A stretch of DNA of 64,000 bases from Dipteronia dyeriana. Lineage: Eukaryota > Streptophyta > Magnoliopsida > Sapindales > Sapindaceae. The stretch is taken from contig CM065298.1 in NCBI GenBank assembly GCA_032871835.1, positions 12,653,096-12,717,095 on the forward strand, read 5' to 3'. The notes beneath the pieces were generated by a model that did no database searches, was not told the origin of the DNA, and saw only the letters and a list, made by a program, of their open reading frames with translations. Below are positions 1-11,597 of the stretch, piece by piece. The translations under genes and the position numbers were made by a program. Each line of letters begins with the position of its first letter. The stretch's first letter is position 1.

Positions 1-121
1 TTATGTAATTGATGCCTGTTCACACAAGTGATCCCGTGTACACTGCCACAATAGTAGGTACATGGTGATGATAACAAATGCTGTAAAATGAATAAAATCA
101 TGCCTAAAATTTGCACGACAA

Positions 122-885
122 TTGTCTATGTTGACTCTGGTAAAGTTCATTAGGAATATGCTACAATGTTGGTTTCACGATGGTCATAGCACTGCACAGT
201 CCATGCGTCATCAGTTGACCGACGCAACACATATTGTGATCCTAAAACGCGTGGAAAAGTACAATTTTCTGACCGAAAATCCAGTTGACTGGAACATATT
301 CTTTGTGAAGCGGTCTGGAAATTAGTGGACCGTTGACTTAGCCCGAAAGATTTGCACATCCAACAAATTCCAAATGGATCAGCTTCCATGTTCTCACGCG
401 CTCGCTGCTGCAAGGTACATCATATGTTTTAGTATACGGATAATATTACTGTAACGTGAATCTCATTATTTTCATTGTTTTTACAGAGACCGAAACATGG
501 ATTTCACATCTCTATGTGCGGAATTCTACAAGAGACAAACACTTATGACTCGTACTCAGTTCCTACTATACCGGTTGGACATTCTTCCACTTGGGTTGTG
601 CCATCTGACATCGCTGAGAGGGTGGTTTTAAATCCAATCTCCAGGAGACAAGCAGGCCGTCCGAGGGCAAGTCGACATATATCTTCTTTAGAGAAGACAA
701 CTACACAAAACTGTAGAAGATGTAGACAACCAGGGCATAATTCCAGAAGATGTTCTAACCCAACTTAGATTAATGAACGTTCGAACCGAGTTGTTTATGA
801 GGAATACAGACGCAAATGTAGCATCTGTCATACAGTTGGTCACAACAGACAAACGTGCCCTACCAGAGACTCCACCGTGGAATGA
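122..885 (+). pseudogene. MULE (mudrA-type) transposase, C-terminal fragment
   Basis: MULE transposases cut and paste their own element. Only the C-terminal third is visible. The stretch from 122 reads like the region before the SWIM finger (RHQLTDATH, NPVDWNIFFVKRSG). It is followed by an in-frame TAG at 323-325 in front of WTVDLARK. The SWIM zinc finger (around 350-405) reads CTSNKFQMDQLPCSH, so the second Cys of the first CxC pair is Ser. A probable intron follows (415-486, GT...AG). After it, a one-base frameshift near 547 precedes PVGHSSTWVVPSDIAERVVL, the Arg/Gly-rich linker RRQAGRPR and two CCHC knuckles (CRRCRQPGHNSRRC near 711-752; CSICHTVGHNRQTC near 811-855). An in-frame TAG lies between the two knuckles, and the stop is TGA at 883-885. 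This is a broken gene; the DDE catalytic core lies upstream of the window or is lost. Confidence 0.8.
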
Positions 886-1101
886 TTTTAGACGTTATGA
901 TGATAACATTATGAAATTTTATACTCATATGACTTGTTCAATAGTTGAATTTCAATTTTAATGAAATAGGATTTCCTATTAGTGTTACACTTGTGATTTA
1001 GGATAATTGAAAAGGAAACAAAAAATAAAATAAAATTTTATTTTAATGTAAACATTTTTATACAAAAAATGGTACATATACAGAAGAATTACTACATAAA
1101 A

Positions 1102-4100
1102 CTAAACGGGTCGGGAGTTTGAAAAAATCTCAACTGTCATCTTCTCCTGAAAGATCTCCATGTCATCTTCCGACCAATCGAAATCTTTTCTATCCGTCAG
1201 AATGTACTCGATCAATCTCAACGTGTGGGGACCATAGTTACCTCTACAGTTGGATACATTAACATGCGTTAATACAACAATAATCTTTTAATAACTCAAT
1301 CTCAAAGTAAATGAAAACAAAATGTCTTACAATTTCTTCTGTTGGGGGACACTGGTTGTGGATACCACGCTGACTGAGAAGAGCTTATTCTTCTTGGGGG
1401 ATGTCTCACGGTCAGGGGATCGCTTAATATGAAAACCGGCATGATACAACATCGAGGGAAAAAACCAACGTAAATGGGCTACCTGCTGCTTCCAGATATT
1501 CACTGTGACATCCTGTCTCCACAGGTCAACAATGAACACCGTCTCGTGGGTGAGGTTGACAGTCACCAATAGCCAATGTTGGCGCTCAATATTGCATGGT
1601 ACCAGGACCTGTAAACGTAAGAAGAAGGTATTAGGATGTACAAATCCATTTATAACAAAAAATTACAAAACAAGTAACACTTACCGTGTCAACCTCGTGG
1701 CACGGACGACTTCCAATCGGGGCACCACCACTCACCATCGTAAAGTCCTCATTGGTCCACCAGGACCTCAGCACATTCCATCGTGCCATGGTGATCTCTC
1801 CGCGAGCATCGCGAAGCATCATTCTCCTGTGTTGGACCTCCAGATATGACTGTATAAACATTTCATCGATAAAAAATTAGTACAGTTTTACAAACTAATT
1901 TAAAAGCATACGTAATCATGACTTTTGTGGAATACTTACAAAAAATTACGTATCTAATATATTGATCATCTAATTATACACAGTCAGGAATGCTTGATGA
2001 CGCTTCCGAAGAATATGGAGGTACACGTTCATATGCTGGGAGTATTTACACGTAATAATGTGTTATGAGTGTATCATATCTAAAACAAACATTATATAGA
2101 AAATGTCTGATTCGTAGTACCTCGTCCTCCAACTCCATAAAGTTGGTCTACATTCAATGGAACCATGCAACATCAACTGTCTCCAGCACGTCCACATCAC
2201 GTTTGTATTAATTTTCCATTAGCAACACAAATATTTAATTGAACAGAAGAAAACCAACGACCTTAATAGAAAAAAAATTACTTATCTTTCCCCGTTTAGG
2301 TTCTTCTTGAAGGCTCGGTAAGCCTTCAATTGGTCACCGTCCACTAGTCTGTGGGGATCAAAACATGGTCTGAAGGTTGAAGTATTACCCTCGCCCTCTT
2401 CGGTCGGTAGGGATCTGTGTGCGGGCTGAGCAAGTGCCAACCGCGCTTCAGTACGCGTCTTTCTAATCGAACTCCCCCCGCTGGAGTGTTGTGCGATGAT
2501 GAGGTCTGTCCCCTCTGAGGCTGGATGGATCTAGAAGGTGGAGGGGGCAATTGTCGATCGATCGATGGGGGATGTGGAGGGGGAGGTGGAAGGGGAGGCT
2601 GTTGCTCCACCTATGGGGGTGGTGAAGGGGGAGGTTGTTGCTCGACCGATGAGGGAGGTGGAGGGGGAGTCTGTTGCTTGATCGGAGGGGCCGATTGTCG
2701 CTCCACCAATGAGCCTGCTGCTGTATGTGTAACATGCCCTGTATCTCCGGTACGGTGGTAAGCCTCACTCTTCGGAACTGCCCCTCCGGTATGTGGATCC
2801 TCTCGATGTCCACCAGTCCTATATGTCCCCCCGGTATACCCACTTGTCCTATCTCCAAGAGTAAAGTCTGAATCAGGATCAGGTGGACCATCCCGATGCG
2901 TATGCGTTCTGAAGCCCTGAAACCCCCCGATCAATGCGAGAAACTCCCGATGTTGCTCCTGTCGATCCTCTCCTCGCTCTTCCGGATCATATCCAGTAAC
3001 TTTCGGTGTTGTTGTTGTCGATCAAACTCATTCTTCCAGAGGGCTTCACGCAACTCGTTGAACTGATGTTCCCATGGGGCCTAAATTCATTTTCAACATT
3101 ATTAGTACTAAAACACTCTATAGGTCGCGTTAATAAAAACAGAACTATCATCTCAACTTACCTCCACTTCACGTCAAACACCAGAATGAGAATCCCCTCT
3201 AGATGTACCAGGTCCGGGGTTGGTAAACCGAACCCTTCTAACAGGTTCCCTAACAGGAACCGCATCTCATCTGTTGGCCCGTCATGGTCCGACACCCGCA
3301 ACAGCAGCTGATGGATAACACCACCAGAAAACTTCATTTTCCGGTGCATTGATATGAAATGCCCGAAACAGGACGCCATGAACCGACGCCTATCCTCAAC
3401 AACAAAATCTTCTGGGACCCTGTTCAATGCATCATCTATAAGGGCGAGAGCTTCAAAATGGCCGTGTCGAGTCAATTTTCCCTTGAACCAATCTCCCTCT
3501 GGAGTTTTAAGGAAATCCTTCAACATGCTCCTCATCTGCATTGTCACAGAAACAATACATAAGTAAACTGGAAAAAGCTCGGTTCTATGAAATATATTCT
3601 TGATCCTTTGATAATATTCTCGATCGTTTGAAAATAATCTCGATCGTTTGAAAATTACCCTCAATCTTTAGAAAAATAATCTCGATCGTTTTGAAAATAT
3701 TCTCGATCTTTTGAAAATATTCTCGATCTTCTGAAAAATAATCTTGATCGTTTGAAAAATATCCTCGATCGTTTGAAAAATATCCTCGATCTTCTGAAAA
3801 TATCCTCGATCTTCTGAAAAATATTCTCGATCGTTTGAAAAATATTCTCGATCTTTTAAAAATATTCTCGATCGTTTGGAAAATATTCTCGATCGTCTGA
3901 AAAATATTCTCGATCGTTTGAAAACAAATCTCGATCGTTTGGAAAATATTCTCGATTGTTTGGAAAATATTCTCGATCTTCTGAAAAATATTCTCGATCG
4001 TTTGAAAAATAATCTCGATCTTTTGAAAATAATCTCTATCGTTTGAAAAATATTCTCGATCGTTTGAAAAATATTCTCGATTGTTTGAAAAATATTATCG

Positions 4101-4584
4101 ATCTTTTGAAAATATTCTCGATCGTTTGAAAAATAATCTCGATCGTTTGAAAATATTCTCGATATTTTGAAAATAATCTCGGTCGTTTGAAAAATATTCT
4201 CGATATTTTAAAAATAACCTCGATCGTTTGAAAAATATTCTCGATTCTTTAAAAAATATTCTCGATTCTTACTTAAAAATCCTCGATCTAGTTCCAAAAA
4301 ACTTCGATTTCGTTAAAAAAATTCTCGATTTAAAAATTTCTCACAATTACAATTCAACGATACCTAGAATTTTATCTTCTTCATCACATATTTAACCTAA
4401 TTTCAAACTCTAACATAAACCACAACCATTATCAGATCTCATTTTCAACTCTAATCTACGAATTGAATCGACAAAACACAAGTCTAACATGCAATGAAAA
4501 GTTATCAATTACAAAATTCAGAAAAAAAAAATGAACATAAATTACCTCTGTCAATCGCAACAAATCTGGTGTATTCTCATTCAT
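1102..4584 (-). pseudogene. DUF1985/Ulp1-like (C48) protease gene, multi-exon, degenerate
   Basis: Probable SUMO-protease-like gene carried by the MULE. First coding exon 4546-4584 (MNENTPDLLRLTE, donor GTAATT). Intron 1 is 3536-4545. Exon 2 (3162-3535) holds a DUF1985-like stretch (ASCFGHFISMHRKMKFSGG, TDEMRFLLGN), then needs a one-base shift and has a TGA near its end. Exon 3 starts at 3080 with a charged helical stretch and runs into a long Pro-rich linker (about 2345-2935), interrupted by a TAG near 2608. Small exon remnants follow near 2205-2120 and 2045-1965. The peptidase part is 1685-1850 and 1330-1608, with the catalytic-type His-Trp pair (HWLLVTVNL, codons at 1573-1578) and a following Asp (IVDLW). 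The last exon (about 1102-1250) reads RGNYGPHTLRLIEYI, where the family normally has GDCG; the probable catalytic Cys is Tyr. It is convergent with the transposase fragment. Family call firm; exon borders inferred by eye. Confidence 0.72.
3588..4340. repeat. Minisatellite, ~20-21 bp unit with CGATCG core
   Basis: About 35 imperfect head-to-tail units of the type CTCGATCGTTTGAAAAATAT, 20 or 21 bp depending on the A-run. Two sub-types alternate irregularly: one with the palindrome CGATCG followed by TTTG, the other with CGATCT followed by TTTG or TCTG. Units become more divergent toward 4340. The array lies wholly inside the inferred first intron (3536-4545) of the Ulp1-like gene. No coding potential and no spacer-repeat alternation of a CRISPR. 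Confidence 0.95.
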
Positions 4585-6303
4585 GTTCCGGTCACTTCGT
4601 CATCGATTCTGTTGCCGTCGGTCTCTTTCTCACTCTATCTTTTTTCACACTAACAAAACGACAACTTTTTATATTTATCAACAATTCTGGATATTTTTAT
4701 CCGATCACACTAAATGGTGCATTGTAAACATATATTAATAAAATTATGATATTTGCACAACACCCTAAAAATAGTATCAATAATTTATCGACCCCCTTAT
4801 TATAAACTATTGATTAGATGTCTCCAAAACTGAATATATATACTCAACTGTATGGGGCCCATAAGGACATTAAAAAATAAAAAGACTAAATTCTTAGTTT
4901 CAGACATTATAGGGATGGTAATTTGGGTCCAGACACGAAAACGGAACGAATTAATGGGGATGAAGTGATTGGATTGTATATTTGTAATGTCAACCTGTTT
5001 AATATATTTAATAGATGATAATGTATGTTTCGAGTTGATACAATTAATAAAGATACAATTATATATATATATTTTAAATATTACAAAAACTATTACAATA
5101 GTACCGTCGGAACTTGTCGAGATCAAATAATATGTGTATGGTCCAGATATCTACTCTCGTAATTATATAATGAGAGATAATTACTTCCAACAACCATAAA
5201 GAAAATTCCTCATACATGATTGTATAATATGTATGGTGGAATTTGAACCCCTCACCACATATATTAAAAGGAAATGCACTGTTAACTATACTAAAAGGTG
5301 ATGAACAGATACAATTATAATTATAATTTCATTTTTAGCTAATCGTCCTTAAGTGGTCTGATCCAATTAATTAATAATCATATTTGGCTGTGTTCAAGTC
5401 AAATGTAAATATGTAATAGTGTTGTGTTTATGTTGGGTCGGTGACGATTGACAACTCTCAACCCGAATTATCTGCCCTAGTTTGAGTACTCAAAATAGTA
5501 AAATTTATAAAATTAACTAAAGTTAGTGGAGTTTCTTTTCTTGTCCATTTTCCTGACCAAAATACCCCTCTATTATATATGTGGACAAAATTACTCATCT
5601 GAGCTTTTAACTTGTTTCTGTTCACTAGTTTCTCCCTTGCACTATTTTTTTTCTTGACAAAAATTGTAAAATCTTGCTCTGTAAAGATTAGTCTGCCTAA
5701 ATATATTACGATCTACTACTAAGTGAAAACTTTCGTTTTAAATTGTTGAAATTTTTTATTTCAAAAAAAATAAACTGTTGAATATTTCTTAAGGTATGTT
5801 TACCAAGCTTAATGTTTGTTAAACAACCTTGAAATGCCTTAATTTCGTTTAGTTTGCTATGTTATTCTATCATATCTACTTTCATGTTTAAAAGCATCGA
5901 ACTTTTACTATGGTATTTCTGTTTGATCCTTCAAGTTCTATCGACCACCCATTTATTTTTTACTAAAAACCAAGAGTTTCTTTTTATTTATTAGATTATC
6001 TTGTACTTTTCAATACTCCTTTTCTTGATACACCATTTCAATTGATATTGTAGTTGAAAGAGAAGCAAAATGAAATGATGTTGATAAAAGGCAAATCACA
6101 ACAAAAGGCAAATAAATCTAGAAATATAACACACAACTTAAACACAAAAATAGCAAAATGATATCTAATGCGGATGGAGTAGTTCAAAACACAACAAAAA
6201 CGTTTACAAGGTTCTTTGAAAATTGAAAAACAAAAATTAAGTAGTAGAATCTCACCATTTGAACAACATAATCACTATTATGATGAATCCAGGAGGAATT
6301 GTT
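4585..6303. other. Spacer between the MULE and eEF2, no gene seen
   Basis: AT-rich sequence with only short random open frames. It should contain the 5' flank of the Ulp1-like gene (from 4585) and, at its right end, the 3' untranslated region and polyadenylation region of eEF2, which is read leftward from 6303. I recognise no protein domain, RNA gene or complete transposon here. Confidence 0.6.
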
Positions 6304-9300
6304 TTATAGCTTGTCTTCGAAATCGGAAAGTGGTGTCATCTGCTCCTTCAAACCCTTCCTCTTTCTGATATCGGCAACAAGAGTAGCAGCCTGTGAACCG
6401 GACTCCAACGGATCGGATGACATAGTGTCCCAGTGATCAAAAACACATTGTGGGAACGCCTGCCCTGAGGTTGCAGCCCTCAAGGTGCTAGAGAATCCGA
6501 AAGACTCAACGACAGGGAGGTATGCCTTGATGTTGTAGAGTGGGGTACCCGGCCTCTGCATTTCCTCAAACACGTGCCCACGTTTCTGGTTAAGAACACT
6601 GTAGATACCACCGAGAGCCTGTTCAGGAGCTTGGATTTCGACCAAGTAGACAGGTTCAAGAAGCCTGGGCTTGGCTGTCAGCTGTGAAGCGTAAATGACC
6701 CTCCTAGCTGTTGGAATGACTTGTCCACCTCCCCTGTGAATAGCATCAGCATGAAGAACGACATCACACACTTCAAAACAGATACCTCTCATATTTTCTT
6801 CAGCCAACGCGCCTTCCTTTGAGGCCCACTGGAATCCAGCAACAACAGAATCCTTGATTTCATTCAGATACTGGACTCCCTTACACATATCCACAACCAT
6901 GTTTGGACCAGTTGTCTCGGGGCCAAAACACCAAATTTTCTTGGCCAAATCCTTGTCCCAACCAAACTCCTCAGCCAGGATCTTAGAACGAATCTTGGGA
7001 TCATCCCTGGGACCAATACGACCATCATCAATGGCCTCAGCAAGACCGTCCTCCAAAGGCCGAGCTTCCATGTAAAGACGGTTGTGCTTGTTGGGAGACT
7101 TGCTCATAACAGTTCGTGAGGACTTCTCAATGACTGTTTCACGGAAAGACACAACAGGATCTGACTTGATAATCTCAGCACCACCCATGAAATCATCTTG
7201 CAAATCCTTCAAACAAATCTCAAGGTGAAGCTCTCCTGCACCGGCAACAATGTGCTCACCAGACTCCTCCATGGTACAGACAACCATAGGATCTGACTTA
7301 GCCAAACGTTTGAGACCTTCAACAAGCTTGGGGAGATCAGATGCAACCTTGCACTGAACAGCCACACGAACGACAGGTGAGACAGAGAACTTCATCGCTC
7401 GGATAGGGTGGGCATCTACTTCCTTCTCATTTGTTAATGTAGCGTTCTTGGTGATGTATTGATCTAAACCAACCAAGGCCACTGTATTACCACAAGGCAC
7501 ATCCTCAACAGTTTCCTGTTTCTTTCCCATCCAAATAACAGTCCTCTGGACACTCTTCGTGTACAAATCTTTCTTCTCACCAGGGACATAGTTTGGACCC
7601 ATGATCCTCACCTTCAAACCAGTAGAGACCTTCCCAGCAAATACACGGCCAAATGCAAAGAACCTACCCTTATCAGATGCTGGAATCATCTTAGATACAT
7701 AGAGCATCAGTGGGCCATCAGGATCACAGTTCCTGATAGCATTGGCATACTGATCATCGAGGGGACCCTCGTACAAATTCTCAACACGGTATCTCTGCGC
7801 CGTGGAAGGAGAAGGAAGGTGAAAGATCATCATTTCTAGAAGGGCACTACTTGCAGGGAGCCAGGTCTGCATGACACGCTTCATCAATGGTTTGCCCATC
7901 AAATCCTTCTCATCAGCCTTCATGGTGACATTAAGCTTTTGCAACATTGGCCAAAGCTTATCTTTCTGATCATTCATGCAAATGTTGATGATCTGCTTGA
8001 TGGGTTCATAACAGAACTGGACGAAACCACGCTTGCAGGTAGCAGTGCCAGTGTTCTTGCTTGTCCATTTCCTTGTAGCTGGGTCAAAGAAGTTCTCACC
8101 CCAGAGCCTTTCCATCATCTTAGACTCGTCAACTCCAAACTTGGAGGCATACATCTTAGCAAAGTTCGTCAACGTAAAGGCCCAACCATGCAAACCAGCA
8201 GAGAAAGCAACTGTACCTTTTTCAGGGTACACCATAACATCACCAAGGAGAGGATCTTCATAGGTAGCCATAATAACATTAGCATTCTCAATCACTCGAG
8301 AGAACGTCTGGTAAGCCTCCTCTCCATCAACCTGAAGCTCAAGGAAGCACCTGTCCATCTTGTTGACAGTCAAGACTGGCCTAATCCTTTCACCCAAGGC
8401 TTGTCTAAGAACAGTTTCTGTTTGAACACAAACCCCTTCCACACAATCAACCACCACAAGTGCACCATCAGTGATACGAAGAGCAGCTGTCACCTCAGAT
8501 GAGAAGTCAACGTGCCCAGGAGAATCAATAAGATTGATCAGATACTCATTTCCATTCCGCTCTCCCTTGTAACTCTTCAGGGATTCGTCACTCATCTCAT
8601 AGTAGAGAGAGATACCAGTAGACTTGATAGTGATACCGCGTTCAGCCTCATCAGCACGAGTATCTGTCATACGGACATCACCAGCAACTTCTTGTGCAAT
8701 GATACCAGCAGCAGCCACAAGAGAATCGGTAAGAGTGGACTTCCCTGTGGGGAAAAAAGGATATTAGCACTTAAATCTACAGAACCAAAGACAATCCAGC
8801 ATCTCCAAAACATGGAAAAGATAGGTGAACCAATAGATTACATTCATCATTCTTATTTATACACAATTACACACAATACTTGACAAATTTCGACACTTGA
8901 TATTGAACAGCAAATGACCATAACAAAAAAAAATTATTCTAAAACTTCTTGGGGAGAGTCAAATGCGTGGATTTTATATCATCAATTACAACGATTCTCA
9001 CACTATACAGATGCCCGAGACCAAAATAGAAGATTTGAAGAAATAATTGAAACTCTTAGAAGTCACCATCAACTTAGTTATTGACCATCATTAACTCTAA
9101 TGGGAGCCATAAGAACATTTTTTTGTCAAACCCAACAGACACAAGGAGGTATTAATGCAAAACCTTAAAGTGATTTTCTTTACAAACGACTATACAGTAC
9201 ATACCATGATCAACATGAGCAATCACAGACATATTTCGGATATTGTGCTTATAGTCCATAATCCTACGGAGCTCCTCAGCTGTGAACTTCACCTGCAAAA

Positions 9301-9394
9301 ATCAAACATGAATTTCAACCATTAATATGGAAAAAGAAATAAAAAAAACTAAACCAAATCAACAATATTTACTAAGATGTCAGGCACTTACCAT
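6304..9394 (-). CDS. eEF2: Translation elongation factor 2 (eEF2), three coding exons
   Basis: GTPase that moves the ribosome along mRNA after peptide bond formation; cytosolic. Coding exons on the minus strand: 9392-9394 (ATG only), 9205-9292 (88 nt) and 6304-8744 (2441 nt). All introns are GT-AG, and the sum is 2532 nt, giving 843 residues plus TAA, the usual plant eEF2 length. Seen motifs: P-loop AHVDHGKST (residues 26-34, the Gly31 codon split by intron 2), the TDTR segment holding the conserved phospho-threonines (57, 59), ITIKST (switch I), DSPGH (104-108), NKMD (158-161), and near the C terminus [12 protein letters not shown] with the diphthamide histidine at about residue 700. It ends FEDKL. 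No stops or frameshifts. It is the only intact gene in the window. The start is certain because exon 2 begins [20 protein letters not shown] right after the ATG exon. It starts upstream at a site II/telo-box promoter. Confidence 0.98.
8745..9204 (-). other. eEF2 intron 2
   Basis: Donor GTAT at 9204-9201, directly after the first base of the P-loop Gly codon; acceptor CCACAG at 8750-8745, directly before GGAAGTCC. Splicing is required to join AHVDHG to KST. AT-rich, as usual for plant introns. Confidence 0.95.
9293..9391 (-). other. eEF2 intron 1, directly after the start codon
   Basis: Donor GTAAGT follows the ATG at 9392-9394; acceptor TTTTTGCAG precedes the GTGAAG of exon 2. Length 99 bp. 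It leaves the initiation codon as the only coding bases of its exon. Confidence 0.93.
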
Positions 9395-10200
9395 CTTGAC
9401 TAGTTGTTAAAAAGCCTTGTTTCCTGCCAAACACAATCATAAAATACATCAAAAACCAATAAAACAAAACAGACAAAAAGGGCACTAAAATTATGCACTA
9501 CACATTTATTCAACAAACACAAGCATACATCATAAATAGTTGTGAATCACGTAGCTATAAGTTCAAACCAGTTTTGCAAAACCAAGTTACAAAAGCGCGA
9601 TGTAACAATATCAACATACAAAGATCTGTACCATAATACTAAAAGTAGATAAATAAACAAATCAAATCATTCAAAAACACTCAAAATAAGATGCATAGAT
9701 ATAAAATTAGAGCAAGATGTACTCTAACAGTTATCGTCCACTAATAATTGATAAACTAACACCACCAAACCTCTACAAAGAAACAATCGTAAATATGCAA
9801 AATTTATAACAAAAGAGCAAAAACAAAAGAAGATGAAAAATTCAACACCAGAAAAACTTTAAATAACCTAGCAGAGGATTAAAAGTCAAATAATCTTTAA
9901 TCTGTATTGAGCGAGCAATCAGAGAAACAAAATCAACTCAGGAAATGAAAAATCATATAGAGATTACAAACAAACAAAGAACTAACACAAAACTAAGAAG
10001 ATTCCAAAGCAGAAAAAAGAAAGAAAGAAAAAAGGCCAAAGACGACCCGTTTAGTTTCAGATCTAAATCAAACAAGTAAATCAGATACTTGAAAAGCTAA
10101 AAGGAGAGTGAATCAGAGAGCTAACCTTGTATATGGAGAAACAGAGAGAGGACTCTGTTTCGTGTTAGTAGAAGAAGAGAGAGGGCTCTGTGGTGGAAGA
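9395..10200 (-). other. eEF2 5' leader with a ~0.7 kb intron
   Basis: Inferred first exon about 10126-10200, pyrimidine-rich (CTGCCTGCCTCTTCTTCC...). It ends in a donor ACAAG|GTTAG at 10126/10125. A good acceptor TTTGGCAG lies at 9424, leaving 9395-9423 as the second part of the leader before the ATG. The intron would be 9424-10125. Leader introns and pyrimidine-rich starts are common in plant translation-factor genes. The transcription start is placed by distance from the TATA box, not observed. Confidence 0.65.
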
Positions 10201-10330
10201 AGAGGCAGGCAGCTGAGAAGATGGAGAATTTATAGTCACAACGATGTGCTTTCAGTGGACATCAGGGTTTCTTCTTTTCAATGGGTCCGGGTTGAACGGG
10301 TATGGGTATATCCAGATCCAGGCCCATATC
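10201..10330 (-). promoter_or_regulatory. eEF2 core promoter: TATA box, telo-box core, site II element
   Basis: Read on the minus strand: CTATAAAT at 10235-10228 (TATA box, about 30 bp upstream of the inferred start), AAACCCT at 10270-10264 (core of the telo-box) and TGGGCC at 10326-10321 (site II element). Telo-box plus site II close upstream of the start is the known combination for plant ribosomal-protein and translation-factor genes, active in dividing cells. Spacing and order fit the eEF2 gene directly downstream. Confidence 0.75.
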
Positions 10331-10602
10331 TCATTTTGATATCCACATTTAACAAAAAAAAAATATTTATGAAAATTAATTTAGACGTGTATGCAATTTC
10401 CATTATCAAATAAATATTAATGCTTTAACAATATCAATATTCATAAATAAAAATAAACATTCAATTATTCATTCATTTTGGATTGGAATTGTCATGTATA
10501 TCATGGGCTGGGCCTAGAGTTTGGATTTGAAAAAGGAAACCATATTAACTCAAAGAAATTCTATTAAAATTATTATTACTAAATAAATCATCTTTATGTG
10601 TA
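10331..10602. other. AT-rich spacer upstream of eEF2
   Basis: No gene seen. It contains two adjacent site II-like hexamers (TGGGCT and TGGGCC near 10505-10515, + strand), which could be distal eEF2 promoter elements or chance. Confidence 0.5.
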
Positions 10603-11290
10603 CCTTTACGTAGGGGTGGGCATAAAAACCGAAACCGAATTGAACCGAACCGAACCGAACCGAACCGAAAAAGGGTGTTTGGTTCGGTTCATAGTTTCTA
10701 TTCGGTTCAAACCGATTTCAAATTTAAAAACCGAATTGAATTCGGTTCGGTTTCGGTTTTGGACATACAAAACCGAACCGAACCGAATAAACCGAATTGT
10801 TTTAATTAATTATTTTGTAAGGTTCAATTTTATTATGGATTGTTTGTTGATGATGTTTTATTTTTGGACTACATATACTACAATTTTTACTTCTATTTAT
10901 AGAAATTATGATGATTTTATATTTTGATTGAGTATGTAGACAGAATATAATTGAAATTTTAGATTCGGATTCAAATTTGGATTGTATTTTGTTTAAATTA
11001 ATTTTTACATATTATGATTTCTTAAAAAAGTTTAAGGCTAAATGCCAAAAAAACAACTTAAAAACTAAAAAATTTAAAAAACATATTAAAAAACCTTTAA
11101 AGTCCATTAGGCCCAAAACCGAATTGAACCGAACCGAATCGAACCGAGATAAAAGTGTTCGGTTCAATTCGGTTTTCAAATTCAAACGGTTCAAACCGAT
11201 TCACATTTTTAAAAACCGAATATATGTCGGTTCAATATGGTTTTGATCAAAACCGAACCGAACCGAACCATGCCCACATCTACCTTTACG
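10603..11290. mobile_element. Non-autonomous hAT-like element with 8 bp target duplication
   Basis: Element 10611-11282 (672 bp). It starts TAGGGGTGGGCAT and ends ATGCCCACATCTA; the two 13-base ends are inverted copies with two mismatches. It is flanked on both sides by CCTTTACG (10603-10610 and 11283-11290), the 8 bp duplication typical of hAT. The interior carries clusters of CCGAAC repeats near both ends and GGTTCGG copies facing the other way, with an AT-rich centre and no transposase. The short open frames inside are repeat artefacts. Confidence 0.85.
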
Positions 11291-11597
11291 TAAAGAATTG
11301 ATATCTATATAAAACAGAACCGAAGAAGCAATGGAGTGAATAACCATTAATATGCAAGTAATAATAATAAAATATATTGTTGAATTTATGTTTCAAAACG
11401 ATATATTATTTTTTAATTATATACAATTAAAAACAAATTTGTGAGATTTGATTTAGACAAGTGTACGGTATATGAAATGGTAAAAATCATAAATATCTTT
11501 CAAAAACACTGTGTTTGGTATCATTTTTAAAATGGTATTTTTGAAAATTATTTTTTTAAAATGGAAATCAAGTTTTTAAATCGATGTTTTTAGAAAC
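11291..11597. other. AT-rich spacer
   Basis: No gene or complete element identified. A stretch near 11505-11560 (CACTGTGTTTGGTATC...) faintly resembles, inverted, the sequence near 13105-13130, possibly the ends of an older element that surrounds the next one. Confidence 0.4.

Larger units (their letters stand above)
1..4584. mobile_element. Partial Mutator-like element (MULE) carrying an Ulp1-like gene
   Basis: Two convergent decayed genes share this block: the C-terminal end of a mudrA-type transposase (+, ending at 885) and a DUF1985/Ulp1-type protease gene (-, ending at 1102). MULEs that carry an Ulp1-like gene beside the transposase are known in plants (Kaonashi-type in Arabidopsis, CUMULE in melon), so the simplest reading is one element whose left part lies outside the window. 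I could not identify a terminal inverted repeat or a target duplication at the right end, so the right limit is only the start of the Ulp1-like gene. Both genes carry stops of the CAG-to-TAG or CGA-to-TGA kind, so the element is not autonomous. Confidence 0.6.

Noticed and set aside
2525..2761. Gly/Cys-rich + strand frame
   Set aside because: Opposite strand of the Pro-rich linker in the Ulp1-like gene; composition artefact.
3588..4340. CRISPR-like array of short repeats
   Set aside because: Units are directly adjacent with no unique spacers, in a plant nuclear context; it is a minisatellite.
7939..8883. Open frames on the + strand across eEF2 (187 and 123 aa)
   Set aside because: They are antisense shadows of a strongly conserved coding exon and of an intron, with no domain resemblance.
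10598..11246. Frames rich in RTEPNRTE-type repeats
   Set aside because: Translation of the CCGAAC repeats of the hAT-like element, not a protein.
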